Shown here: positions 32,829-44,221 of the stretch, in pieces
Position numbering within the stretch: the first letter of the stretch is position 1
Layout: each line of letters opens with the position of its first letter
Assembly (NCBI GenBank): GCA_003665825.1
Contig: QPFY01000014.1
Location: 124,001 to 188,000, forward strand
Reading direction: 5' to 3'
DNA length: 64,000 bases
DNA from: Microbotryum silenes-acaulis
Lineage: Eukaryota; Basidiomycota; Microbotryomycetes; Microbotryales; Microbotryaceae
Made by a program: the position numbers and the translations under genes
Notes under the pieces: model-generated
Database searches by the model: none
The model's input: the letters and a program-made list of their open reading frames with translations, nothing else
What the model was told of the DNA's origin: nothing

Positions 32829-35800
32829 CTATTTCCTCAACTCGTTCCTCACGCCATCGCGATCCCTCGTATCATAATCATCTCCTTCGTCATCGACGAT
32901 TCCTCTTCGGTTCATCAACTCCATCGCGACGCTGTTGGCCTTGCTCGCCAAATTCGTCGTGACCGTGTGCTCCTGACCCACCGTCGTAGCCTCGACATGT
33001 TCCTCGTGGCCTGGGTCAACGAAAGGGACCATGATGATCTTGGTCGGATCAGGAGGAGGTGGCGAAGGGTCCCCATTATCGCCAGGTCCGTAGATCTTCA
33101 ATTCAGCCATGGCCATCTTCATCGCGCACAAGAACTTGTTCCTTCTCTGCGCCTTCAACGCCCCGTTCTGCCAATTGCCACGGTAGTTTATATCGGTCGT
33201 GAGGGTCAGCTTGCCCTGTTCCTCGAAATCTTTGATCATGATGTCGACCTTGGGGAGGAAATCGCGACGTTCGGCTTCGACGAAGGCGAGCATGCGAGCG
33301 CGCAATTGCTCAATCTTTTCGAAAGGGGTCTCGAACGCGACATCCCAGACGAAGGGCTCGCTAATCGCCCCGCTGCGACGGATGTTGAGGATGAACTTGG
33401 TGTTGATGAGCGAGTGAGGCGCTTGCGTGACGGTACCATTGGTGTTGCGGAACACGGTCGACAAGAGGTGCATCTCCAACACGACGTAAGGGACGCCATC
33501 AATGTCGACGCGATCTCCGACGTCGTAAGGGTGCTTGACGAACAACAAGATGATGGAAGCGAGGATCTCTTGCGCGGTCGTGCCGATCAGCCAACTGAGA
33601 CCCAAGACAAGCGTACCCGCGCTCGCGATCATGGTGTTGAAGCTCGCGTTGAGCAGACCGGCGAGGATGAGGATCGAGACGACGTACCACAGCGACATGA
33701 CGATGCTGTCGAGGCGACCGACGGCCGAGTCGATGTCGCGCATCGAGCGGGACAAGGACAAACGTTCACGGTGAATGTCTAGGACGGCCATCTCGATCTC
33801 GTCACGCGTCGCGTCGCCGTTCCCGTCGCGATCAAAGATCGAGAATGCGCGCTCAGCTTGCTCGCGATTCTGGAAGCAGCGCGACACGTCCTCGATCAAG
33901 AGCGAGTCACGGTACGAGGGGCAGAACGAGTGGTAGATTCGGCGTGCGAGTTGCTTGCTCTTATTCGCCGAGCCCAGCGACGAGAGGACCATCGACTGCG
34001 CCGACGTTGGTTTGAGGACCTGTTCGCCCGCAATCTCTGACGCTACGGTACCGATGACCGTCGTCGCCGTTTGCGCAACCTTCTTGACCCCTCGCAGCGC
34101 GTGTTTGACCAACAGTGTCGGATCGCTGTGCTGTCGACGGTTCCGAGGACGTCCAGAACCCGAGAATGCGCCGTCGAGAGTGTCCGATCGACCAAGGTCG
34201 CGCGTATTGAGGTACAGAGCGACGAGGGCCGAAATTTGGAATTTCTGCTCGAGAATGCGGTCCTCGTACGATTTCTTGTGGAAGCTGTGGGCGATGATCT
34301 GAATGAGAAGCTTCTCGATGAGGAGGATGATGGAGACGATGAAGATGCCAAAGAGGCCCTTGGTCAACAATATGAGGGTCGAGTCCGAATTCGAGCTCCT
34401 GGCATGGAGGCGGATCAGGGGCAAGAACGAGACCCAGTTGGCTGCATTCAGGCGCGTGTCGCATCAGTACGCCCATCCCGGGTTTGGAAGCGCGCATGCA
34501 GTGGCAGAACTTACCCATGGCCCAGAGCGCGGTACCGACATAGAACTTGATCGCTTTCAGATAGGTAACAAGGTGCAGCATTTCCGGGGCAATGACACCG
34601 ACCGTGTGACGGAAGAAGTGGGGCAAAATCCTGGCGGCTACGGGAGGCGAGGAATCGGTCAGTATGACGGAAACACCATCACCCAGGAAAGTAGCAACGA
34701 CTCACTCAAAGCGGCTCCCCACCATCCGCACCAAGCGATCGAAAGCCAAGCCGACCACCACAGGAGCGGCACTTCCCAGATTGTCGCCTTCGGAGCGACG
34801 GTCAAGCCCACAATACCCGGGATCCCTACGCGAATCCCCAGAGAACAACTCAGTTTCCCACGTCAGGCGCTCGAGTCCAATTTGGCTCATACGCACAGAT
34901 GAGGGCCAGAAGCGGGATGATGTAGATGATCCAACGGACGAGGAAGCTCGAGTCATAGATGGCGAACACGGTGCGCGTAAACGCGTTCGAAGGGGGTTTG
35001 ATGAAATCGCCTGTGTGATCCATCCACCCATCCAAGTCAGCACAACCAGAGTCTCTCGGCTTCGTATCATAGCCGCCATCGAGCTCCGACTGACCTTCGG
35101 CGTAAACGAGGTTCTGAGTCGAGCTCGCCGCGCTCTGCACATTGCTCCCATTACCCGCTCCCAAGTGTCCATAAGGACTCGCACCCAATCCAGCCGGTCC
35201 ACTCCAATTACCCAAACCGGAATTGGGTCCACCGGCCGAACGTTCCTGGGATCGGTTCCGCGGCGAACGGTAGCCGCTCATCTTTTCCGAAGGCAAACCA
35301 TACCTCCTGTCGGCTTTTTCACCTTCTCCTCGATCACTTTGCGTTGACGAGACGGTCGAATCGACGGCTCGCATCGTCACTGAAGCTCCTGGGTGAATGG
35401 GGGTTGTCGATCCTTTGGTGTACTGCGCTTGCGAGGTCGAGGCTTGGGCAGCGGCGGCGTGGTGGTTCGGAGAACGGGAGTCGCTCCTGTCGGTTGAGTA
35501 CATGGCGTAGTCGCGAGCGAGGAATTCGTCCTGTGCCGCACCCATATCCCCTACGAGGGTCTCCCTAGCCGAAAGGGGGTCGTTGGAAGCGAGGGGGGAA
35601 CTCTCGTGCGTGGCGCCTTGGTTGCCCATGGTCAAAGTCGGGGGCAAGTAAGGTTGGTCCCTCAACGACACGCCGTGTGACGTGTGGTGAGGGTACGCCG
35701 ACAGCTCGTATTCCGGTGCGGCGACGCTCGACGACGTGGATGATTGGGTCAAGTGACCTCGACCGCGGTATTGGGGGTCCGAGTGTTCGCCATGTTCGCG

Positions 35801-35839
35801 CGTCGAACTGGACGAGCGAGGTGGGTTCGCGTACGACAT
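32829..35839 (-). CDS. MscS-type mechanosensitive channel with EF-hand (fungal Msy1/Msy2 type)
   Basis: Exons 34897-35839, 34706-34825, 34515-34637 and 32829-34441 on the complement give 932 residues. Fission yeast Msy1 and Msy2 are endomembrane channels that control calcium during hypo-osmotic shock. The first 290 or so residues are disordered and Ser-rich. Membrane helices follow (LVRWIIYIIPLLALIWIPG; VPLLWWSAWLSIAWCGWW; LILLTKGLFGIFIVSIILL), then one EF-hand with DRDGNGDATRDE, then the MscS core with LGLSWLIGTTAQEILASIIL and FVKHPYDVGDRVDIDG. The tail is acidic and Pro-rich. The start at 35839 (MSYANPP) was preferred; an in-frame ATG at 36007 would add 56 residues. All three introns restore frame. 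Confidence 0.9.
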
Positions 35840-36540
35840 CTCGCTCGGCTGCACTGCCAAAGGCGGAGGGAGGAGGGGGTGAACGGGGCGCGGCAAACAG
35901 CTGCTGTCGCGTGTCCGACCTTTACCAACGGCAGGCGAATCTAGTGTCCTGGGGAGGTAGCGATGTAGACCAAGTTCAAGCGAATGAACCCAAGTCAACG
36001 ACTCCAAGGAAAGAGTCGCAAGTCAGTCAGGCGGTGGTTCGAAGAAGAAGGGGATCCGAAGGGCACAAAGAAAGGGCCCGAACTTCGAACTCTTGCGAAG
36101 CCGCTCAAAACGGCCCGGCGCTGGGCTGCGTCGGGGAGAGAGGCGATGACGCTCACACGAGCACGCGCGCGTCGGGACGAAAATGAACCGAAAATGAACG
36201 CGTGTCCCGTGGCTCAGGCTCATCAACGCGCGCTAAAACAGCCCGCGTCGGCCGCCAACGGACGTGGTGCGGTGCGGTGCAAAAGAAAGGCCGAAATCGA
36301 TCCGATGCGGATCGATGCCCGAACGAACGAACCGCCGATTCGGGCAAATTCGTCCTCTTGTCCGGACAGGGGCTGAAGACTTACTTCCATCATCCCTTTC
36401 AAACTGTCGGAGTGTCTTCCTCAAGGACGAGAAGTCCTCCAATACTGGTGGTTTGTATGACATCGACCTCCAACACAGATGCAGTGCCTTCGCCGTGAAT
36501 ATTTATACGGAGCTACGCAGCGTTCGGACCCCCTATCCTT
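35840..36540. other. intergenic, promoter of the channel gene
   Basis: Lies between the channel start and the Rai1 stop. No gene was recognised; several frames exist but none is supported. Confidence 0.5.
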
Positions 36541-38408
36541 TCATGCCCCCGTGCCCCCTCTCCTCCTCCCCAGCCCCTCGACCCAGCGCTTCAATAGAAA
36601 GCCCACCCTCTCCTCCTTCTTCTTCCCCCCTAAAACCTCCTCTTCAACCACGCCCCCCGTCAATTGCACAAGTTCCAAAACACCTCCACCTCCTCGTCCT
36701 TCTTCCAAAGGCCTGAACCTCATCCTCCAAACCGGCCATTCCTGCTCAGGGATCTTCCCATTGACTTTGAACTCTTCTTCGGCTGCTTGGTTATTCTCGT
36801 CGGATGAAAGGGTGGAAATGATGAATTGGATGAGATCGAACGCTGATGTGAGGGAGGTCGTTGGGGACCAGGCGTGGGGTTTGTTTCGGACTCTGCAAAG
36901 GTGACACGCGAGCAAATTAGAATACATCCGTTGAGGCCTGGTGTCACACCGATTCGAGGAGGTAGGAAATATGACGCGACGTACAATCGAGGAATCTCAA
37001 GTGTCTTGAAGGACTGCAGAGCCGTCAGATGGCCGGTGCGAGTGCGGAAACCTACGGTGATGGTCGGGACGCCGAGGAGGACTGTGTTCGAGAACAACGG
37101 TATCAGCGAGTCAGGTCGGTGGGACACGGGAAGCCTGTCAAACGATACCTTTGGGACTCACATGATTGGGTATAATGCTTGAGAAGTTTTTGCCTGTTGA
37201 CGATCGAAGGGACGAAAACTCATCAGCACTTGCTGACCCACGCAACAACCAACATCCCCCTATTCACCTCTCGAACATCATCTCATCCCTCTGACTCGAA
37301 ATGACTATATTAGTTTTGAGTTCGACGAAATCGTCCGTCCTTATCGGATCGGCTTCCGTCCACCCCGCACGAAGACAATCGACTTCTCCACCAAGGAACA
37401 TCCTAAACCCTCCCAAATTGGTCTTGACGATCGAACACCATTGCACATTCGTGTTCGGGGCGTCGAAAGTGGGGTTCGTGTAAGAGGAGGTAGATTGGGG
37501 TGATCGGGTCGAGAAGGCTTCGAAGGAGTAGCCGTAGTAGGATTGTCGAAGGTAAGACTTTTCCGAAGCGGCTTTGGCCTCGAGCCGGGCGGGCGTTTTC
37601 GATTCTTCGAGATAGAGAGTATTCTGGTGCACCCGACAATATTTAACAAGATAAGTCGAGTGAGACAAGTCGAATCGCTCTCCTGATGACGCATGCCCGA
37701 ACCCACGCCTAATAGCATGACGTTCATCTCCCAACCTTCGGCTCGTGTCCTTCTTGAATTGGCAGCGTCGTTGTGTGCCGCTTCGACCTCGTACACGGCT
37801 AGCAATAGCTTGGTGATCATCCCCCTCCAAGTGATGATGTTGACCTTGTCGAGCATTTCCCCCGCTGCTCCTGTTGGATCGGACTCGACGTAGTGTTGGA
37901 GTCTGCGCGTGGAGCTGCGAGTCAGTCAAAAATTTCCACCCCAAGCGCCAGCCCCGAAGAAAAAGACTTGCGTGTCCAACAAGGCATCGAGCCCTTCATC
38001 CCCTGAATCATCCCTCCAGACGGCCTGCTCAAAGCCCGCATTTAAATCACTGCCTATTCTAGGAGGCGTGTACACCGCCAGGGAAGCATCTCGGTCTTGA
38101 GGGGTGAGCAAGAGTTGACGAGTGGGGGAGTAGGAAAAGGAGGTGAGATGCAGCGGTTGTTGGAAGGCGATGGGCCTGGTGGGAGGGGCGGTGAGGGGGT
38201 TCAGGGGGGTTGGTATGAGGTGGTGGTAATAGGGTTTTCTGGGTTTGGAAAGTGGGGGCGTGGTGAGAGCTGACAATGGGCCAGGAGCAGGAGCGGGAGC
38301 AGGAGATAGAACAAGCGGTGTCGACGGTGCTTTGTCGAACGAGTTGGCTCGCCGTCGTTTCAGTGGTCGCTCGTCGTGGAAAAGCGGTGTTGTTGAAGAG
38401 GGAGACAT
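36541..38408 (-). CDS. RAI1: Rai1/DXO family decapping nuclease
   Basis: Exons 37972-38408, 37707-37902, 37268-37623, 37162-37193, 36985-37081 and 36541-36892 on the complement give 489 residues. Rai1 binds the 5-prime to 3-prime exonuclease Rat1 and removes faulty or non-canonical 5-prime caps from RNA. Motifs: LHLTSFSYSPTRQL and GSDLNAGFEQAVWRD near the N-terminus, IITWRGMITKLL, then the metal-binding GEVDC (E291, D293) and ELKTN (E312, K314), and TVGFRTRTGHL near the C-terminus. The N-terminal region carries a basic KRRR cluster. Intron 1 (37903-37971) uses a GC donor. The gene is divergent to Rrp44 across 244 bases. Confidence 0.9.
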
Positions 38409-38652
38409 GGTGTTACACCGCAGAAGCAAGCGCTTGTGGCTGCGAACAAGTGAGAGGTCAGGAGGAGCGGGCGTGCGCGAGGTGGGGGGAGCTAGGCCCG
38501 AATTACCCGATTAGGAATGAGTTCATTAGGGTCTCCTCTCTGATTAATGCACAAGCCGAGGCGCTTCTTCGCAGCTCACTCGACTTGCGCCCGCGCCACT
38601 TGCCACTCTCCGCTCCGTCCCCACTCCGCACTGGTTGAACCTCCTCTCAAAG
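38409..38652. promoter_or_regulatory. divergent promoter, RAI1 / RRP44
   Basis: The two ATGs face away from each other across 244 bases, with no room for separate full promoters, so common control is likely. No specific element was recognised. Confidence 0.5.
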
Positions 38653-41600
38653 ATGGCGACGGTCGATGTGCACCAACAGCCCTCGCGCATCACGATCCAA
38701 CGTGCTCGTACCACCGGCTCGTCCTCGTCGCAGTCGCAATCATTCTGGCGCAAGACCGCGCGAGGTCAACTACAACGCGTCGTACACCAACACTACCTCC
38801 GGCCGTTGTCCTCCTTCCCTCCGCTCCCTTCCTCGATCCCCAACTGGGTCGTGCTCGACACCAACGTCGTCCTGCACCAGTTCGACCTCGTCTCCTCCCC
38901 CCAATTTCCCGCGATCCTCCTCGTCGCTCAAACCGTGCTCGATGAAGTAAGGCATCGTTCCCTGCCTCTCTGGAATCGATTGAGGGCTTTGTGCGACGAG
39001 AACGCTACAAAAGCGAATACGTCGGCCGAGCAAGTCAAGAGGGCTTATACGGTATGGAACGAGGCCAGCGAGGAACTCTTTCTTGAGACGAATCATGCCG
39101 AGTCGCCGAATGATCGCAATGATAGGGGTCAGTCTAGCAAGGGCGGGCCACTCCTGTGTTTCTCATCTGATCGGATTCATCCTGCAGCCATTCGTCATTT
39201 GGCAAGCTACTACGCGGCGCACTTGGGCACTCCACTCTCGGCCTCGGACGAACCCTCGTCATCGAAGCGACAAAAGACCACCACCACAGCCTCAGCCAAA
39301 TCATCCGTGATCCTCTTGACCGACGACGAAGGCAACAAACAACAAGCCCAAGCGCAGAAGATTCCGACCATGACCGCCCGGGAATACGTCCATGCCCAAC
39401 CTCAGCAGGTCCAGGATGAACTGCTCGATCTCCTCGCTCAAGCGGGCATCGACTCCCATCGCTCCGCTGGCGGTCACAAGGGGAGGGCATTGTATCCCGA
39501 GGTGAGCGACGAAGCCGAGTAAGTCGAACTTGTATTCATCCCGAGACTCAAGTTTCTGCGTCGTCGTCTGCCCACAGTACCTCTTGCCTTCGGTCCTTCA
39601 AGCCGGCGTCAAGGCCGGCAAATTGTTCCAGGGCCACTTCAATCCCAACCCGTACAATTACAAAGAGGTGCGTCCGAGGTGAGCGGTCTATCCGCAAAGT
39701 CACTTACCAAGACCATTCTCCTCCCGCGCACAGGCCACGGTCGCTTGCCACGGTCGTTCGAAACCGATCCTCCTCGTCGGCCTCGAGAGCATGAACCGTT
39801 CCGTCGCCGGCGATGTCGTCGTTGTTGAACTCTTGTCCGAATCACAATGGCAAGGCGCGGCCGTCGATGTCGTCGATGCCGATACCGTAGCCAAGAACGA
39901 CGATCCAGATGCTGAATCGGCCGATGGATCCGATCAAGAGATCGATGGTCAGAGTGATGATGACGAGGACTCGAAGAAACCCGTGGCGAGAAAGGACGTG
40001 CAACCGACCGGCCGTGTCGTCGGGGTCATGAAGCGCAATTGGAGGACATACGTCTGCCACCTTGATCGATCGTCCCTACCTCCTGCCGCTCTAACCTCGA
40101 CAACTTCGACCCCGATCTTTGCCTCCCCCGTCTCGCGCTCGATTCCTCGCATTCGTATCCTCACGCGCCAAGCCGCGCTCTTGTCGACGCAAAAGTTCCT
40201 CGTCTCGATCGATCGATGGCCCACGACGTCCAAGTACCCCGAAGGGCATTTCGTCCGTACGTTGGGTCAAGTTGGGAGTAAGGAGGGTGAACTCGAGTCG
40301 TTGCTGGAAGAATGGGAAGTGCCTTATCGACCTTTCTCGAACGCGATTTTGAGTTGTCTTCCTGAAGAAGGGGACAGTTGGGTCGTTCCGCCCAAGGATG
40401 ACGACCCCAAGGGGATCTGGCAAAGTCGAGTCGATATGAGGGACGAAATCGTCTGCTCAATCGATCCACCTGGATGCCAGGACATTGACGACGCCTTGCA
40501 TGCCAAACGTTTACCGAACGGCAACATCGAAGCTGGTGTACATATCGCCGATGTCTCGCATTTCGTCCATCCCGATAACCCCATGGACGCCGAAGCCGCA
40601 TCAAGAGGAACAACAGTCTACCTCGTCGATAAACGAGTCGACATGTTGCCTGCTCTCCTAGGGACGAACCTGTGTTCGCTTCGACCGTATGTCGAGAGGT
40701 TGGCGTTTTCGGTCATATGGGAGATTGACGACGAGGCGAATTTGGTCGATGTGAGGTTCACCAAGAGTGTGATTGCTTCCAAGGAGGCGTTCACGTACGA
40801 GGCGGCGCAAAAGAGGAAGGATGACAAGTACGTTTCATTGTCGAAGCAGTTTGCTTGATATTGGAGGCACTAACATGACAATCGACCCCTCCAGATCCCT
40901 CAACGACCCTCTTACGAATGGCATCCGACTTCTCAACTCGATCGCCATCAAGTTGCGCGCCAAACGCTTCGAAGCCGGCGCCTTGAACCTCGCTTCCCCC
41001 GAAGTCAAGATTCACATGGAATCCGCCGAGTCGTCCGAACCGATCGACGTCGAACAGAAGGAGATGTACGAGACGAATTCGTTGGTAGAGGAGTTCATGT
41101 TGTTGGCCAATATCTCCGTCGCGAGGAGGATTTATGAACAGTTCCCTCAGACCGCGGTGCTGAGGTGCGTCCTGAGCGTTGTTCGATGCAGGCGGTGGTT
41201 TGGAACTGATGGGATTGGTGTTCTTTGGACTCACGCAGGCGGCACGCTCCTCCGCCCAAGACAAACTTTGAGGTCCTGCAGGACGTCTTGGCGAAACGAA
41301 GGGGGATGAGTCTCGACGCGTCCAGTTCAGGTGCCCTGGCGAAATCGCTTGACGAATGCGTCGTAAGTTCGCCCCCCACCACGCTTCGCCAAAACGCACG
41401 AACTGATCCCCTGAATTTGGACCCTACTCAGGACCCGGAATTACCGGCGTTCAACACCCTCGTCCGCATCATGGCGACGCGCTGCATGCTCTCCGCCGAA
41501 TACTTCTGTTCCGGATCGCTGGCGCGGTCCGAGTTCAGTCACTACGGACTCGCCTCCCCGATCTACACGCATTTCACTTCGCCTATCCGTCGCTACGCCG

Positions 41601-42176
41601 ATGTTTTGGTCCATCGACAATTGTCCGCCGCTTGTTCTTCCACTCCCTTACACGCGGGTTTACAGACTAAAGCATTCGTGGAGAAGACGCTGGGCGTGGT
41701 GAACAAACGACATCGAGGGGCTCAACAAGCCGCGAGGGCGAGTATCGAGTTTTATGTCGCGTTGGCGATTGAGGGGAGGGAGACTGCTAGAGTTGGGCAG
41801 GGTTTGGGTAAGGTGAGGGCCGAGGCGTTCGTGATTAGGACGTTTAGGAATGGGTTGGCCGTGTTTGTTTCGCAGTGAGTTTCTTGGAAAGGTGTCGGTT
41901 CGTTCGGTTTTGGTTGTGCGGTGGATTGACGAGGTCTTTTTGGTCGTGGTTCTTAGATTCGGTCTCGAAGGCCTCGTCACCTTTAAAAGGGAGAACGAAT
42001 ACGATGCCGAAAAGTACGAGATCTCGATCCCGACGTCCAAAGATGGACAGGACAAGGTGACGATTGGAGTTTTCGATAAAGTGACGGTCGAGATTTCGGT
42101 GGAGAAGGATAAGAATACGCAGAGGGGCAAGGTGAGGATGGAGTTGGTCGAACCGGTCGATTCGAGGGGGATGTAG
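38653..42176 (+). CDS. DIS3: exosome ribonuclease Rrp44/Dis3
   Basis: Eight exons (38653-39127, 39188-39501, 39578-39667, 39734-40827, 40895-41164, 41239-41362, 41432-41874, 41957-42176) give 1009 residues, close to yeast Rrp44. It is the catalytic 3-prime to 5-prime exonuclease and endonuclease of the RNA exosome. The N-terminal PIN endonuclease domain has [12 protein letters not shown] and [15 protein letters not shown] with the metal-binding Asp residues. Cold-shock-like domains follow, with [10 protein letters not shown]. The RNB catalytic centre [14 protein letters not shown] keeps its four Asp residues, followed by [11 protein letters not shown] and [15 protein letters not shown]. An S1 domain ends the protein. 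All splice junctions restore family sequence. Confidence 0.95.
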
Positions 42177-42379
42177 GATAGGAGGAGGTGATTTTGTGGA
42201 ATGGATTTTGTTCCTATTTTGATTCGAGGACGGAAGATCTGCGTACCTCCGAAAGCATTCGATGGCTGGCTCAGTCCGAGTTCCTAGCTCGGCCGCGCCT
42301 CTCTCTGGCTCCCTTCCCCCACTTCGCCGCAATCGGGGCTCCTCGTCATCGCTCTCACTCGGTCAATCCACAACCAGCC

Positions 42380-44044
42380 ATGTCCCCCCTCATTCGCACC
42401 GCCTCGCACGCAGGTTCCTGGTACACCAACTCGAGCAAGTAGTCCTACACTGACTCCCTCCCATGCCTAGGGAACTGCACACTGACCCCATCCCATTCGT
42501 CCGTTGCGGCGGACAGGCTCCAAGCTCGATCGTCAATTGAATGAATGGCTGCAAGCTGTAGGCCCTGACAACTCGGAAGAGCCCAATACACCCACTAGCT
42601 ATCCGATCGGAGGGTGTAAAGCCGTCATTGCGCCGTGAGTGACTTCGACAGTATCGCTCTGAAGAGTAGAGGAGGCGCTGGCTGACTTGATTGCGTGTGG
42701 GGTGGGGGGGGGGGGGGGGGACCTGGCGTCGTCGTCTTGTCTTGGCCTGATACAACAGACACGCGGGGTATGCGTATTCAGGTCCCGCAGCGGCGTGGGC
42801 TTACCGCTGCATTGACGTACAACACATGTGAGGGAATGCTCCAGGTTCCACGAGGAACAACCAACACACTGATGTTCGACTTCCCACGGGCCTCGGCATC
42901 CTCGGACGTGACTCTCACTTAGTAAACGAATCTTCGTCCTCGGCCCGTCGCACCACGTCGCTTTACCCGGGTGCGCACTCTCGCAGTGCGATGATTATGC
43001 TACGCCTTTGGGGCCGTTGAAGTTGGATAAGAAAAGTGGGTGATTGAGTTCAGAATTATTCGCGCTTCGCGCTGCGAGGCTGATCAATCACACTTAATGG
43101 CACTTTTTTGAACCCCTGAAGCGATCGCGGAGCTCGCGGCGACGGGCAAGTTTGAATGGATGGATCAACAGACCGATGAGGATGAACATAGGTGGGTCTC
43201 ATCGGGCCTTCGTTATTAGATTCAAGCCGACGAGCTGACGCCTCACGTCGTCTCGGAACCTAGCATCGAGATGCACCTCCCGTAAGCAGCGGTCCCTTCG
43301 TAGCGCTCCGAGAGAATGCTCAACCTCCTAATTCCTACGGCTGCTGATAGCTACGTTCGCAAGATATTTGAAGGGTGAGCGATCTACAGGACTCTCATGA
43401 CTATTTCTACCACTACCTCACCTAACTGTTCCTTCTCCCCCCTCCCCAGTCGATCCGACATCACGCTGATCCCGATCCTCGTCGGTTCCCTCTCCTTCAC
43501 CTCCGAGAAAACCTACGGTACTCTACTGGAACCTTATCTCCGTTCCGCGGACACCTTGTTCGTCATCTCTTCCGATTTTTGTCATTGGGGAACGAGGTTT
43601 GGTTACACCTACTTCATACCCCGCCATGATCTCGGAGTAGGTGAGGGTCATGCCCTAACTAGAGGGTCCAGTCTCGGCACGGGGGAAGGGTGTTGTTCGA
43701 TCGATCAGTCGATCGAGAGAGTGGATAGGGAGGGGATGAGAATCATTACCTTCGACCGAAACGGGAAGGGGGAAGGAGGACGAACTCCTCGTTCTGCGCA
43801 TGACGAGTTCAATGCCTATCTCAAGCAGACGAGGAATACGATCTGCGGGAGACATCCGATTGGGGTACTGTTGGGGGCCATGACTAGGTGGGCTGAGAGG
43901 GAGGTGGAAGCGGAGGAGGGTTCGGAGGGGGTTGGAGGAGGGTGTCGTTTGGTTTGGACAAGGTACAAGCAGAGTGAACGGGTTAAGGATCTCAGGGGGA
44001 GTAGCGTCAGTTATGCGAGTGCTTTTGTTGGGCTTTCGGAGTGA
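42380..44044 (+). CDS. MHO1: Memo1/Mho1 family protein
   Basis: Eight exons (42380-42434, 42517-42634, 42759-42827, 42923-43035, 43122-43191, 43264-43281, 43351-43374, 43450-44044) give 353 residues. Human MEMO1 is a copper-binding, redox-linked protein, and yeast Mho1 affects invasive growth; the fold resembles class III dioxygenases. Conserved segments are [78 protein letters not shown] and [13 protein letters not shown], including the metal-site His and Cys residues. Intron 1 has a GC donor. Exons 6 and 7 are only 18 and 24 bases, and intron 2 holds a run of 16 G. The loop after SDFCHWG is longer and Gly-rich than in animals. Confidence 0.92.
42705..42720. repeat. poly-G run (16) inside an intron of the Memo gene
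   Basis: Uninterrupted G homopolymer within the intron 42635-42758, prone to slippage. Confidence 0.9.
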
Positions 44045-44197
44045 GTGCCAAGGGGGAAGGGGAGGGGGTTTCTTCGGTATGCGCGATTGTTCTCTCGATT
44101 GTTTTCATACACGTATAGATAATCAATTTAGTAGGTTTTCCTGTCCTCTCCCTCTTCGTCCACTTCAATACCCAGCCACCCAGCCACTCCTCCTCTT

Positions 44198-44211
44198 CCC
44201 CCCCCCCCCCC
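44198..44211. repeat. poly-C run (14) between convergent genes
   Basis: Lies between the Memo and Erg24 stops, just before the Erg24 stop codon at 44222-44224. Confidence 0.9.
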
Positions 44212-44221
44212 ACGCGACCCC

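Noticed and set aside
32772..33782. 336-codon plus-strand frame rich in Arg, Asp and Val
   Set aside because: Antisense to the MscS core of the channel gene, which has clear family motifs.
42971..42986. GTGCGC...CAG looking like a 16-base intron in the Memo gene
   Set aside because: Too short to splice, and reading straight through gives the family sequence LPGCALSQ.
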